In this document: piece after piece, positions 34,127-47,217 of the stretch
Layout of the letters: each line of letters begins with the position of its first letter
Position numbering within the stretch: the stretch's first letter is position 1
Assembly: GCA_037355855.1 (NCBI GenBank)
Contig: CM074761.1
Span: forward strand, 620,001-684,000
Length of the DNA stretch: 64,000 nucleotides
Reading direction: 5' to 3'
Source: Pseudo-nitzschia pungens
Taxonomy: Eukaryota; Bacillariophyta; Bacillariophyceae; Bacillariales; Bacillariaceae
The notes under the pieces: model-generated
Told to the model about the DNA's origin: nothing
Seen by the model: the letters and a program-made list of their open reading frames with translations, nothing else
Databases searched by the model: none
Position numbers and translations under genes: made by a program

Positions 34127-36127
34127 ATGAATTTGGAACTGCTCGATCCGTTTCGAAAGCAGATTCCCGACCGAATCGATTCCACGTTGGATCTTCCCGC
34201 AACCTTTCATTTTCGCAAACAAATCGATACGAAAGGAAAGGGCAGCAAGAAAGTTGCCATCGACGAGGATTGGAAATCGGCAAATCACATAGCGTTCAAT
34301 CGTCGCGGATCTTACATTGCCGTGGGATACGCTAGCGGAACGGTGGGGGTGTTTGATGTTCTGAGTCGGACCGTGAGCAGTCTGTATCGACAAGAAACAA
34401 CGAATGGATCGTCACCGTCTTCGTCGTCATTTTCGTCACAATCGGGGGCGAACAATGACAAGGGAAGCAAAACAATAAAAGACTCGGCGCTGTCACTGGA
34501 TGATCAAGGAGTGACTTCCTTGTCTTGGTCTCGGCGCTCTAGGACGTTGCTGGTTGGGTCCCTCGGAAATCCAGAAGTGAGACTCATAGATACGACACAT
34601 CCTTTCGGCCCGGAGGAGTGCTGTACCGGGTTTCAAATCAGCGAAAACAAGGACACCGACGACGATAATCCGAGGAGTCAGTCGCCCTCACCGCTCGATT
34701 CCAAGGACATCGGAACGCGTTCTGCAAGCCAAACGCCGTTCCGGGAAAAACTAGGAAAGGATCACTTTAAGAAACCCGCTCGATTGCAGACCCGCATCAT
34801 ACAAACCCACGAGGGAATTTCGTTCCCACCCCCGACTTCTGTTTCGGATGACGACGGGGAGGAAATCAAGTCGTTTGCACCCGCCAACAAATCAACGAAA
34901 CGTCGGTATCCCTGGGTCGAGTTCAGTTTTCCAAGGGGGATCGGAAATTCTCTGCAGATACATCCGAGAAATCCGTTTGCCGGGCAAACCGTGTTGAAAG
35001 ATGGATCACTGGTCGCATTTTGTGTGCCGAAAGCCGGATTCGAAGAAGTGATTTCGAAAGCGCGAGCAAACAAAAAAAAGGGGGACGCAAAACCCAACGA
35101 ATCCGGTGACGAAAAACGGAAACGCAAAGTACCAAAGGTCAACATAGCCACCCTCTTCAAGGGAGACGAATACGAAGTGTTCTGTTCGGCGTTCGATCCG
35201 CAAGGCAATACGATATACGCGGCGACGAAGGACGGGAAATTGCTTGGGTTCGAGGTGAAAGTCATATTTGATCTCATCGCCCGTGGTTATGACAAAATAC
35301 CGCCTCTCGAACCTAAATTTGTGATACAGATCCCTGGCAACGCTTGGGCATGGTACATTGTAGTGAGTAGGAATGGTCGTCATCTCGTGGTGAATAGCAG
35401 CGATGGGGCGCTCCGTTTGTACGATACAAAGACTTGCTGGGAGAGGCCTGCCGAGGTCGACAAACCTCTGTTTGTGTTTCAAAACGTCGTTACGAAGGTC
35501 AAATTTGCCTCGTGCGATCTATCCGGCGACGGGGAATACTTGGTTGGTGGAGCGCAGGGGAGCGATGCAAAATACGAACTGTATATCTGGAATACGTCTA
35601 CAGGTGCGATGATGGATAAATTGACAGGGTCCAACGCCGAGTTGTACAGCGTGGCGTGGCATCCAACACGAAGCTTTTTAGCGGTTGCCGCCGATGATGG
35701 AATTGTGGACATTTGGGGACCAAGAATCAATTGGACAGGTACGTTTCCCATCGCGGACTAAAATTGGATCTCCGCGCAGGTTTGGTAGAGTCTCACTCAC
35801 GTTGCGAATACCAATGTTAATGCTAATGCTGCTGTGAATCTTGTTCTGTCTTTCGGTACGATAGCATTCGCTCCGGATTTCCAAGCCCTTCCCAGAAACG
35901 TTGAATACATGGAATGCGAGGACGAGTTTGACATTGTTGAAGACGCGAAGGGAGGCTCGGCATCGAAGGACGAAGACAGCGAAGAGGACAAATTTGTCGA
36001 CATTTTGACGGTAGAACCTGTCCCTGTTTTCCAATCTGATTCGGAAGACGAGGAGGATGTTTTCACCTTTGAGCCCGCAGTTGGTAAACCATCCAGTGGA
36101 AAGGGAGGGGGTGACAGTACAAATTAG
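34127..36127 (+). CDS. RbBP5/Swd1-type WD40 subunit of the Set1/COMPASS methyltransferase complex
   Basis: Scaffold of histone H3 lysine 4 methyltransferases, nuclear. Exons 34127-35738 and 35865-36127. The intron (35739-35864, GTACGT to GATAG) keeps the frame across the diagnostic NWTAFAPDF. 624 residues. It begins MNLELLDPF like animal RbBP5. WD40 blades include HIAFNRRGSYIAVGYASGTVGVFD, VTSLSWSRRSRTLLVGSLG, NTIYAATKDGKLLGFE, HLVVNSSDGALRLYD, GDGEYLVGGAQG and YSVAWHPTRSFLAVAADDGIVDIWG. Then comes the acidic hinge AFAPDFQALPRNVEYMECEDEFDIVED, the region that contacts WDR5/Ash2L in animals. A Lys-rich loop and a Ser/Asp-rich insertion enlarge the middle. No frame break. Confident family call. 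Confidence 0.93.
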
Positions 36128-37742
36128 ATTGAAACTTTAAATCAAAGTTAAAAAACACTCAAAGGTGCGTGATGCTTCTTTACTACCTTCGTGAAGACAG
36201 TAAAATCCCTTTCGAACCTCGCACAGAGCTGAGTTGGGCTGCTGCACTGTTTACCCGCCAGTTCAGTTTGGAGTTGGTAACCGTCTTTTGGTTCAATCGT
36301 ATTGGATATGACCCAAAGGAGAAAGAAAACATCCGACGTTGATCCTGTGACGCACATCGGACAGAGTTTCATTGTCGGTTGAAAGCCGTCTGAAGAAGCC
36401 TTCCACGAACCGAACATCGGAAGTGCGACGCTTTTCCATCACATTGGAATCCAAAGCAGATGAGAGCCAGCAGCAAAATTGGGAACGATCACGTAAGAAA
36501 AGGCAGAGTCCGCAACTTCCGGTCCGCAACAAAACCAGCATCCAAACCTGCTGCTTACACACAACAACTCTGTGCCCTTTGGGGGAACGAAACATGGATA
36601 GGACGCGAGTTCGTTCTGGAGTTTACTAGGGTTGTGCCTTGAGTCATCGCACGTATTCGCCACTATGAATAACTATTGAATAATAACGTTAGATTGAATT
36701 GGACACTGGCAGTAAGAAAAACATTCCAACACCTAGGAACTTTTTTGAATACTTCCCTGTACTTTCGTCTCTTGTTTTTGATTACGGTACACGTCCCAGG
36801 AGTCTCATTTCGATATAATTCTTCTTGAAAGGAAGTTCTTACAGCATAATGAACATCATATCAGGCAGTCAAAAGACCAAACTTGTTGGTAGTAGTGATG
36901 CAATGCTGCTTGCTTGCCCAGTTCAAATCACAAATGATACAGTACTAGTAATCATTTGAAAGTTTACATACTACTAGTATCTGCTAAGTGCGCAGTTGAT
37001 CTAAATTCTATTCGTAGTAGTCCAAGACTCTCTACTGGTAAGGCAGAGATATTCCCCACCGGGCTGGTGCTTTGAAGCAGAAAACTAAGTGTTTTGAGGA
37101 TTCACCAGCACCAGATGGCAGCAATATTCAAAAGCTTTTGTCATTATTATTAGTAGTAGTAAGGTTACTAGCATTGCTGAAGTTGAGGGAAACTTTCATT
37201 GCAATTCGTATTTCGTTTTTGCCACGCATGCTACCGGTACCCTCGTAGTGTAGTATGTCTCACGGTTGGTACTTGTACTTACCATACTGCTGATACAGTG
37301 AGGTTAAAAGATTTTAACTCACGAACTATGACTCCTGGTGCAAGTGACTTACCGTCACTGGTAATTACCGTAAACCTTACTTGTAGTTCACTGCTAAAGG
37401 ACGCATTGATTTCGATTGAGATGATAATAATATCCTTCATCACTCCAACCTCCTCCGAACTTCACGGCGAGATCTCATCAGATCCTGGACGCGTATGCAC
37501 AATCGTTGATGAAGTGACATTACTTGTATCCAGCAGAGCATTTGAGCAGAATTCTTCCATTGCCAATAAATAGAGACTGCAACCGCCTCAGGTAGGAAAG
37601 GAATACTACGTAATTTCCGCTGTCAAGATCTCCATCTTACCATTTGACACTGGTGAAAACCCCGCCCGAATCCAGGATAGAAAATCTGAGAAATTCTCGT
37701 ATTTTGGCACGTGCATCGTTCACCGCTGGATTGAAGACAAAT
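36128..37742. other. Intergenic region
   Basis: 1.6 kb with no supported gene. CTAGTA/TACTAG palindromic islands lie at 36940-36985 and 37150-37172; TACCGTAAACCTTAC-type motifs at 37350-37385. Confidence 0.4.
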
Positions 37743-38051
37743 ATGATAATTGATGCGAAAGCCGTCCTGTTCACACTGATAATAGTGGCTGTTGCATTCG
37801 TTTATGCCTTGAAACTCGTTCGAAGGTTCGCACTGGAGATCGCCCAAGAAAACCACGATGCTGTGACCGCAATGGATCAAGAGGAAGAGAAGCGCCGACT
37901 GAAAAAGGAAAAAGCGGCGAACGAGGCGGCGGATGCTGCTTTCACCAAAGTAGAACCTATGCTGAAGATTTCAACATCGGGTAACAAGCCTGCCACAACC
38001 ACAAAGCAAGCGGAGAAGCAGAAGACTTCTGGCGAGGAAGAAGCCGTATAG
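37743..38051 (+). CDS. Small one-pass membrane protein of unknown function
   Basis: 102 residues from the ATG at 37743; the frame is open upstream to 37644, which would add 33 residues. One strong hydrophobic helix lies near the N-terminus (AVLFTLIIVAVAFVYALKLV, about residues 6-25), followed by a highly charged helix rich in Glu/Lys/Ala (QEEEKRRLKKEKAANEAADAAF) and a Thr/Lys/Gln-rich tail. This layout recalls small assembly or tethering proteins, but no family is recognised. The coding call rests on the contrast between a clean hydrophobic segment and a charged tail. Confidence 0.5.
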   Translation: MIIDAKAVLFTLIIVAVAFVYALKLVRRFALEIAQENHDAVTAMDQEEEKRRLKKEKAANEAADAAFTKVEPMLKISTSGNKPATTTKQAEKQKTSGEEEAV

Positions 38052-39185
38052 AGTGGAGTGCAGCTGTGACCCGAGATAGTCAGCCTTTTGCCAAGTGGAT
38101 GGCTGAGGTCCAGACGGTCCCGTGCAGTCTTGTGGGGAACAACAATTGCTGAATTTGAACAAGAAAACATGCGTCGAAAAAAGAGTTCGAAATGCTAACC
38201 GACACTGTTGTCATTTTTTCTTTGGCATTAGAACGACAACGTTTCGAAGTCACACCCAAAACAAAGTCTTTTCGCTTGTTTGCTACGGAAACAAAAGGAC
38301 GACGAAAGTTTGTGGATGGAATCCTGTGAAAAAATATACGAAGAGATGGAAGGCTTGGTTCAAATGTACGATCGTTAACAATAATTTCGATATATATTTC
38401 AATCGTTCAAACTTGAACCTAATCATTCTTCGATTTTTGACAGTTAATGCCAAACGCTATTTGTGACATTGTCTGGATGTCCCTAATTGCGAAAAGGATA
38501 TCTTTCGTTTCCCTAAATGATGCATGCTCACATTACGGTTGTGTTTGCTTCATCCCGATTTGTCATGGTAATCATAAAAAAGCTAGCCATTGCTCCGTGC
38601 CCAACGCCAAAACTAGAAACGAAAAGATCGCTTGAATGACAACGGATTCGTATGGAATAGCCGCAACAAACATGAAACATATCGTTATGGAACTCGAGAC
38701 AAAACATGCGTGTGATATGCTTTGGTAGGTTCAAATGGATAGAGGCCGGGAACGATCGTACCGAATTGTGTCAGGAGACTTGACTTCGACTACCAAAAAA
38801 ATAGGTCTGAGCAGTCCTCCTCTCAGCGGGTTGATATTGGATGACTCCTGTATGCAATAAGACTACTCTGCGGTGAGCATGTCTGCTGCTACTACTACTG
38901 AAGCTCAAGTGAACTGCGCAGACGTTCCGTAAGCCACTGGAGTGGACGAGTACTGTGTTGCAAGTATTCATTTTGCGCACAATGAAACTAGAATACTGCT
39001 TACGGATAGATCGAGTCTTACAAACAAGATTTATCAAGGATGATTCAATTTGAAGACATTTCTATTTACTGCAATCTCTATTCCGTTGTGAGTTGGTGTA
39101 TCGAGCGCTTTGCTGGTTACCGATCACTACTCATCTGCTCTCGTTTTTGTTTCTTTTCACTTTTGAGGGGTTTGTTGTTTCCCCC
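38052..39185. other. Intergenic region
   Basis: 1.1 kb, AT-rich, with no supported gene. Holds the 3' ends of the small membrane-protein gene and of the chitinase gene (convergent). Confidence 0.4.
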
Positions 39186-42054
39186 TCATAGAAGGAGCGT
39201 GCACGCACCGCAAGCCACAGGACACGAATCTCTGACCTTGGTGCCGTTGGATTTCTTCCAGCAGAATGCAGGATTCTTTTTCGCCTTTTTCTGGATCCAG
39301 TTACAATCCCTATTGGCCTTGCCTCGGAACAAGAAGGAAGGGTCATCGGCGCAGTTTTCGTTCGGAGGGGATTCATTGTCGTTGTCCTCATCGCACGTGC
39401 CACAGGCCCGTGGGCAGGACTTGGAAACCCTCTTGCCCGAAGATTTCTTTCCACATACTTTACTCGCCTTTTTCTGGACCCACTGGCAGTTCTTTCCATT
39501 CTTTTCCTTAAAGAGGAAGGACGGATCATCCTCACAGGAGCTGTTGTCGTTGTTGTTCACCGTTGGGAGAACCGGAGCAATCGTCGGATCGACTGCTGGA
39601 GCATTCGTTGGCGATATTGCGGGATCGGAACACAGGTTATCGTGATCCAGGGTCAGCTGCTCATTCACGACAGAGGACCAGGATCCATTGGGATCGTCGT
39701 TGGCCACCCAGAAAAAGGCCCCTCCATGGCATGGATACGTTTTCGACAACCATTCCAGAACCTCGGACGATTCGTATCCGTCGAGATTGAACAAGCCACA
39801 CGCATTGATACAGAACCCATACACCACCTTGCTGGCGTCTCCAGCAAATAGCTCGGAGGTGAGAGTCGAAAAGTGGTCAAGGGCTCCAGCAAAATCGGCG
39901 TGGGATCGAACGATTCCGTTGTAGTATTGGGGCATCAAAAAATCAAGGCTGCTGCTCATTTCCTTCAACAACTCAAAGTAGGCGCTCCCCGGGACCATGT
40001 CGGGCTCCATCGGAGCGTGGGTCAATTCGGCTCCGGACGGTAAACTGTTGCGAAGTCCGAGGGTGATTTCCCTTAAAAAGGTCTGGGCTTGGCCTCCCTT
40101 GGAAAAGGCGGATCCATTTTGATTGTCTTCGTAAAAGTATTCGTAATCGATGTCGATGCCATCGAATCCCATTGTGTCAACAATGTCCGTGAGACGGTCG
40201 ACCACCTGGGCTTCCCGTCCGAAGCAATAGTCCCAGCAGTTGTTGGGATCGCCGGCCCAGCTTCCGCCCATACCAGCTCCTCCAAAACTAAGAATCACCT
40301 TCTTCCCCATACTCTTCCACGTTTGGATCAGGTCGGAGCGGGCCGCGTTTTCGCAGACCAGGGGGTCGGCAATCTGACAGGTTTCACTGCACAGGTTCTT
40401 ACCCGGACTCCAGGTGTACGAGACGGCAAATGCCACCACGATATGACTATACTGGGCCAGCTGCTCGGGTGTCGGGCAACTCTGCCAGTTCCCGAGGTAT
40501 GCAATCATACGGGGGGAGGCATTACTGTGCTCGGTGGGAGGAAGTTCTGGAGATGGAGCCAATACGGGAGCCTCCGTAGGTTCGGCGACTGGGGCCTCGT
40601 CATCGCAATGCCCAGTAGCGGCGGTTCCGCAGTATCCCCACCTGGAGCAGCACATGGAAGGATCCGGACAGATTCCATTCCCGGTTTGCCCATTGCCGCA
40701 AGTCCCAGTTATCTGAACGGACGGACTTTGGACTGGAGGAGACTGAACAGGGCTCTCCTCTACCGGTGGTGACGTGGGAGCGACGTCATCGCAATGCCCA
40801 GTAGCGGCGGTTCCGCAGTATCCCCACCTGGAGCAGCACATGGAAGGATCCGGACAGATTCCATTCCCGGTTTGCCCATTGCCGCAAGTCCCAGTTATCT
40901 GAACGGACGGACTTTGGACCGGAGGAGACTGAACAGGGCTCTCCTCTACCGGTGGTGACGTGGGAGCGACGTCATCACAATGCCCAGTAGCGGCGGTTCC
41001 GCAGTATCCCCACCTGGAGCAGCACATGGAAGGATCCGGACAGATTCCATTCCCGGTTTGCCCATTGCCACAGGTTCCCGGTGACTGAACAGGGCTCTCT
41101 TCTACTGGCGGGAATGTAGGGGTGAGGGTAGGGGCCGGAAATGGTGGAGACGGAGATGGGTTTCCCAAAATCGTGACCTCGGCGCAATTGATGAAACGTT
41201 CGGGTGCCATTACAGCTGAATTTGGATTGGGAAGTGGGGCCAGCGGCGTTTCGGATTCAGGAGGACAGGTGTCCAGTAGGCTATTCCAGTTCGGACCAGT
41301 AGCTCCGATGGGTTTGGGGGTCGAATAGTATTCCGCAAGTCCTTCCGGATTGCACGAGTTGGCGGTCCAGTACACCCATTGTAACAGAACTTGCTCCCCA
41401 GTAAGATTTGGAGGCAAACGGAACTGCATGCTGAGGCGTTGTTCGAGACCGTGGAGGTACCCCCGATTCGGGAATGCCTCATCTTTGGGCATGTCGTACA
41501 ACAGATCTTTTACAAAAATGAGTGGGTAGGAGTCGAAGCATTGTTGGGTTGATCCTCTGCCAAAGGGACACGCCTTGACCTCGAGGTATCCCTTGTGGTG
41601 CGCGGTGAGGTATGTGTCGATTTGAATGATATCGCCAGGGCTGTAGATTGCCTGCGAAATCCACGGCATGGGATTTCCCTGGGTGTCGAGCCAGGCATCA
41701 TAATTGTTGTCGGGATATCCTTGATCCATTCCGCACACGTTTTTGTTTCGGTTCAGACCCTGGGGAGTAGTTTGGTATAGTGGAATCCCCGCGACCGTTG
41801 CTGGATTCCCGGAGAATCCCTCGCGGTGTGCGTACACGTTGCTGGAGATTAGAGCCACGCAGTAGAACCGGAGGAAAATTAAAAATGAAGATCGATGAGA
41901 AATGATGTTGATGTGTATCTATGACTAGACTCGAGTAGAATTACTTTCACGAAACCTACCGGGCCATAGGCTGATCCATATATCCGTGACCGTGAATATT
42001 GCCCGGCAAAGAAAAGAAGATTGCCATCGTGGTTGATGATAGGATGAGTTTCAT
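39186..42054 (-). CDS. Modular chitin-degrading protein: LPMO-like, 3 hevein domains, GH18, 2 ShK-like modules
   Basis: Secreted, 916 residues. Exon 1 is 41960-42054, encoding the signal peptide and HGHGYMDQPMA plus part of an Arg; the intron is 41842-41959; exon 2 is 39186-41841. After cleavage near residue 22 the mature chain would start at His23, as copper-dependent lytic polysaccharide monooxygenases require. A second candidate ligand is in TAHHKGYLEVKACP (about 108), and the domain ends at ERFINCAEVTI. Three hevein-like chitin-binding domains (each CGNGQTGNGICPDPSMCC...WGYCG) start near residues 287, 348 and 409. The GH18 catalytic domain spans about 476-762 with the DxxDxDxE motif as DGIDIDYEY near 592. 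Two Cys/Lys-rich ShK-like modules (CEDDPSFLF..., CADDPSFLF...) close the chain. Pro/Val/Ser/Thr linkers separate modules. No frame break. Oxidative and hydrolytic chitin attack are inferred from the domains. Confidence 0.92.
40591..41077 (-). repeat. 180-bp tandem duplication of hevein domain plus linker inside the chitinase gene
   Basis: The segment covering one hevein-like domain and its Pro/Gln/Ser linker recurs with a 180-base period (for example GCGACGTCATC at about 40783 and 40963). Copies at about 40771-40950 and 40951-41077 differ by very few bases, and the copy from 40591 is nearly as close. This indicates recent tandem amplification or gene conversion. Confidence 0.85.
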
Positions 42055-43849
42055 GTTTGTAGTTATCGCCGTTGACAATAAAGAGCAGTTTTAATTTGGA
42101 ATAATTGGTCGTATCTTTGAGAATCGATTACGAGCTGCGATCTTGTTGGTATTAGCCTGATTTGGTTGTGCTCTGTGTTTCTTTTTATGTCGATGAGGAA
42201 TTTCCAAAAATAATCTACTAGAAGCAGTTCCAGAATATTGCGGACCGTATGCATTATTTCATAGACTTTCAGAACGAATATCTAGATAGGGTTGTTTGTT
42301 TATCACGTGTGCTAGGGTATCCTTTGTTGGAGTTCCCTATTGGAGTTCCCTACCGATACGTTTACCACGATCGCCCGGTGGGGCGAAGCTATTAGCGTAA
42401 GATTCATTCTTATGAAGCGTGTTTTTGTAGCGCTTGTCGTTCGTGGCTGATCATAATGTTGGATGGAAACTTCCAAATTCGGAAGCGGATGACCCTAAAA
42501 CTTAAAAAAGAGACGAATTGCACCGCTCCGATACAATTGCCGATCCCACCCAATGGCAGGAAGAAGGTACGCTTTGATTTGCGGTCTGTTCTTGTTTTAA
42601 ACGTGGTATTCGACATGCCAAAGATAGGGGCAATAATTGTTTCGTCGTGGAACATACTTCTTTAATCCGACACGTAATCTTACTTTTTTTCGCCACAATT
42701 TGTTGGGATCGGTGAAAGTCCACGCCTTCTTGCCAAGAATTAATCATCATTCGTCGTTTCCAACCTGATACTATTGCAATCTCAGAACCAATACTGGTAT
42801 ACTCGAGAAGTTGCAGTGACAAAGTGATGGAGAGTGCAATTGCATTTTGAGGCTCTTTTTATAAGCAGAAAAGTTTGTCCCATCCATGATATTTGATCAG
42901 TCATTTGTGGTGGTGCTCTTGTGTTTGGTTCTGATTGTAACGATTTGTAACAGTGCATCCTAGTTCAAATTGGAACCAACTCATGAGTTCATATAACGTA
43001 AATTACTGTATGGTTCGCAGTTTGCATGATGAAATAATAATGATTCATGAAAAGAAAGCACCAATAAAATATGGCGACCAATCAGCTATGATGGTGATTA
43101 AAATGGTGTGATATGCTGCTGCCCCCATTGCACATATAGCCATTGTGTCTTACCCAAGCAAGAAAATCCATTGACTTTTAACAGTTCTCTGAAGCAAAGT
43201 TGTAGGGAAGAAGAGTGGATGATTACCACATTGGATTCCAATCACCACATGCTGGCAACGGAACAATGATGACTTGCCAGCAAAGCAGGGAAGCTTCTCC
43301 CGCCGTCGATGTTTTTTCTTATTCTGTTGTGTTTGTGTTTACCTTTTTCGTGAACATCGTGTTTCTCATTGCGTCTGGTTGCAAGCGGTACCAACAACGA
43401 TGATACGGAACAAGTGATACCGCAACGGAGCCTTCTAATGGTTGAGTACCGGGTCGACCATTCGCACGTACTGCCGGCGAGTCACTCTGACCGAAGCGAT
43501 ACGGCACGAGTCGCTGCAAAAATTGCGACAGTTGCAGCCGGAATCGATACCCGCTGATCGATCGATTCCAGTGGCGAACCCATAAGTAAAACGATAGGTG
43601 TGCAAAGAGGCGACTACACAGTCCAATAGAACGATTCTGGACTCAAAACTGTAACGATTTCGTTGTTGGCATCTGACAGGTTTGATTGGACGATAAGAAA
43701 CACTGGGCAACGGAAGATGATCCGGACTGGCCTAGGCCGAATCAATCCCCGATGGCACAAAAGGGTAAAGACAAGAAATATTTCTACAAGCGTTCGTGAG
43801 GTTTTCCACCCTTTTGCGTGTCGACAGGCTTTTTTATCGGGAGCGCCTA
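42055..43849. other. Intergenic region
   Basis: 1.8 kb upstream of the chitinase gene with no supported gene. Short frames on both strands (for example 42456-42665 +, 43614-43853 -) lack domains. Confidence 0.35.
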
Positions 43850-44690
43850 CCAAACTCTTTCGTCAAGGAAGAAGAGAAGGGAGCCCTCCCCGAAGCTCCG
43901 GCTATAGAAGACCTTCTCGGCACTCAAGGCAAGATCGAAACAGAAACGGATTGGTGCAGGGACCGTAGCTTTCGCATCGCTGTATGTGTCCATCATGGAC
44001 ATCCCTTTCGTTATTCCGTTTCTCCGTGCATACTTTCGCGATTTGTTGTTGACCTCATTAACTCCTTTGGCGATCGTGGCGTTTTGCGCTTCCGTGGTGG
44101 CACCTCTTCGAAAATATCTGTAGCAACCGTACGTGTACTCCTCGTCGACATTGACGCTTTCGGGAATGGCATCCGGCTTAGCAGCTTGAACTTCCCTCAA
44201 CACTTCATCCGGAAACTCGTCTATTTCCGCGCTTGAAGCCCTATGTCGTTTAAGTTCATCACTCTAGCAGCTATGCAACTTAATTCCATTTTGGCTGTCG
44301 AATACAAACACGAGGAGCTCCAATAAACAGAAACGCCGTCACTCACTAGAACCCGAAACAGAATGCGTCCTGTAACCGAAAATTGAAGAGTTCAGAAACC
44401 AAACCTCTGGTAGCGAAGAAACACGGACTTGTAGATTTGAAAGGGGGGAAGCCAAGCAATTTCGTGATCAAGTCTGTGTCCAAGGAAGTTTTCGACCCAA
44501 GCTGGCGATTCCAAGGGAAATAATTCTGAAGCTGAAGGATGATGTGTTTGTGTAACAGGTTTCTGATCTTCGTATTCCATTTGCTTCGTAGCAATCATCT
44601 GGTGTTACTCCCGCCTCCAGAATCCCGTCACTGGATTATTTTTCTTGGGCAAATCACCCGTATTCGTATCGTCAGTCTCCGTCATATGAA
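43850..44690 (-). pseudogene. Possible decayed or unrecognised multi-exon gene
   Basis: Two pieces on the minus strand look coding but do not connect cleanly. The first starts at an ATG near 44688 (MTETDDTNTGDLPKKN...), meets an in-frame TAA at about 44609, then continues in the same frame to 44392 with SELFPLESPAWVENFLGHRL. The second begins at a plausible acceptor (TGCTAG) near 44265. It reads SDELKRHRASSAEIDEFPDEVL and then YRYFRRGATTEAQNATIAKGV and KYARRNGITKGMSMMD, and may leave at a GTCCCT near 43960. Composition and the acceptor support past coding. No family is recognised. It could be a degraded gene or part of a mobile element. Confidence 0.25.
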
Positions 44691-47217
44691 TGCACTTGCT
44701 CCTCTTCGTGCAAGAATTTCTCCTTCACCACTGACCATTGCGTTTCGTACAAGAGTCGTACACGGATTTTGTGAACATTCAAACCTGTTGTTTTCACACC
44801 GTTCTATGAATCATGGTGATCCGCCATTGGCGTTGCTTGTTTCCTATAGCATGAATTCCGCTTCGTTGCATAGATCGAACCAAAAAATAATGTTCTTTCA
44901 CTAGAAATCAAACGGATACGGATGAAGATGTGTTTGTATCATTTTTAATTGTTCTCCTATAGTTAATTGGTGAGTACTAATCTATCGTTCCTCCTCTTGC
45001 TATGTACGTGTACATATTGAACAAAACTATCCTATGACGCACGGCCACCGAGTATCTCTTCATGCATCCAGTAGAAAAGTACAAGGATTGTCAATGAATT
45101 TTTTCTCCTGCTTGAAAGAGCATTTGCTCAACTGACAAAGGATCATGGCGGTCTAACAGAATTTTTCATATTCCGCGAAGCCGTCTTTTCCGAGTTGCGA
45201 TCGTTGTCGGTTTCGCGAATGCAAGATTACGGTTAAAAGAGATGTCAGCCTTGAAGCAGGATTCGCAGTGCTTTTGAAATTGATGACTTTCACAACAGTC
45301 GATTCAATTGCTTGAGAATTTTCGATCAAAGTCCATCGTGGGATGTCCGAAGAGCTTTGTTTAGCATTGCTTTACGATTTGCCGGCATGGTCAGGGTCTG
45401 TAGTATTTTCAACGGCTTCGAGGGTGGTCCATATATTGTTGCTGTAGCAACGTTTACCGCTTCGCCAAGTGTCCAGACATCGATAAACAGACGGCTCCAA
45501 ACATTTGTCACAAAGATAGCGCTCTAAGATCGGCAAAGAAAGCCCAAGTTTGATTCGTTTCAGCTCTTTGATCTCGATCATCTTTTCTGACCGGTTGCAT
45601 TACCGCCTTTTAGATGGAACTTGCTCCATGACCGTCCTCGTTCATTCTAATACAAATAATCGTAGCAGTTTGAGATATCCCTAGGTCGTATGGTTCATTC
45701 TTGCACTGGACGTACAATACTGTATGCGCTGAGGTAGCCGATCGACTCGAGAATCGAATGCAATGCAGAGTTCAGTTCGACCTCCGGTCTGATTATTCGA
45801 ATTCCATTGGCTTGAATTTTTTGTGCCCGAAGATGACGAATGAGTCTGCTGAAGATCGATATCGAACTGAACCACTCGATGCATTTCTTCGCCAACGTAA
45901 TGTGTTGTTGGCTTGCGCTCGTACTGAACACCGACGCTTCCTCGGTACATACTCGCAATGTTTCATTTTTCGGGGTAGTCTCACCTTCCCTCTCTTTTCG
46001 ATGCTCCGAACCACTTTGTAGCGTCGAACGTCACGCAATCAGCCATCGCCTCTGTTGATTCTTGCAGAAGCATCGATGCCCCCGCACTAGCCACATACAT
46101 AGCATACAGCATCGGGTCAGACAATACGTGTAGAGACATGCGTCGGGGATGTTTTTTGTCGAAGCTCAGTAGTACTCGTACTTTGATTCCAATTTGCGCT
46201 GGTGTTTGCTTTTGAGAGTAACCTTACTGTTTTCTGTATCTTGCTGCCATTCGTACGAATTCTCAATGAATGCAATATTCGCTACACGTGTACGGTATGA
46301 GTATGCCAACAGGACTCCCAGCCTTTCACTTAAAATGGAAAGACTAAAGACGTGAGTTAGTCGTATCCTTACCGCTACCGGTAGATTAGAACTCTACCCG
46401 TAAGGTGTGCAACTACGGAAGCTGAGGTAACTTAATGGTTCCAATTCCAATCGGATTACGTTGTCCCATATCGGATGTGCAATACTGAAAGGATACGCAA
46501 TATTCACATCATTGTCACTTACCTTACTTACTCAGCATTATTTGTTCCCAACGGAAAAAAAAACATTTTCTATGATATTTTCAAAGAAAGTTACGTAGTA
46601 TAACTTTTCATGACTCATAGGACAGTGTTCGAAAGATATTATCTAACCAATCTAAAGTACAGTACATAGACGGTACCCGTTTCGTTTAGTTTACAATCGG
46701 TGACAACCAAAAAACGACAATCACGACTGCTATTTCTAATCATGATTGTATGAAGTTTTGGTGTCACGTAACCTTATGTGATACTACGAACACAACATTT
46801 ATTTGCCAGAAAATTCCGCAAGTCCGTCTCCCTAAACAATCGAGTTGGCACCATTGGTTGACATTCCAGCTCAGGATGTATTCGGCACTTTGGTGAGGTC
46901 AAATGTGTATTTGTTCTCGCGATTGAAAGTGCATGGTTGTCCAGCAATTCTGAAACTCACCGTTCGGGGCCGAGTTGAATGTTGTGCAAGCAAAGATTTT
47001 GCCCCAACAGCCCACAATTCGCAGCCATCCACCCACTTTTCAACTTCGGTATTCTCGGAGACCCAAACACAACGAGTCTGGATCAGAAGAAGCAAGTAGT
47101 GCCCGACCAAGCTATCACCTGCATCTTTTACGCACTACCGGTATCGTTATCTTTCCATCCACAATTCCTCCGTTGCAGAGTAAAGCGCATCCATCTAGCA
47201 TCGAACGAATATTGGCA
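44691..47217. other. Intergenic region
   Basis: 2.5 kb with no supported gene. Overlapping short frames at 45312-45581 and 45681-45958 (-) have slightly coding-like composition but no domain or splice logic. TACCGGTA/TAACCTTACG motifs cluster at 46350-46440 and 46670-46780. Confidence 0.35.
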
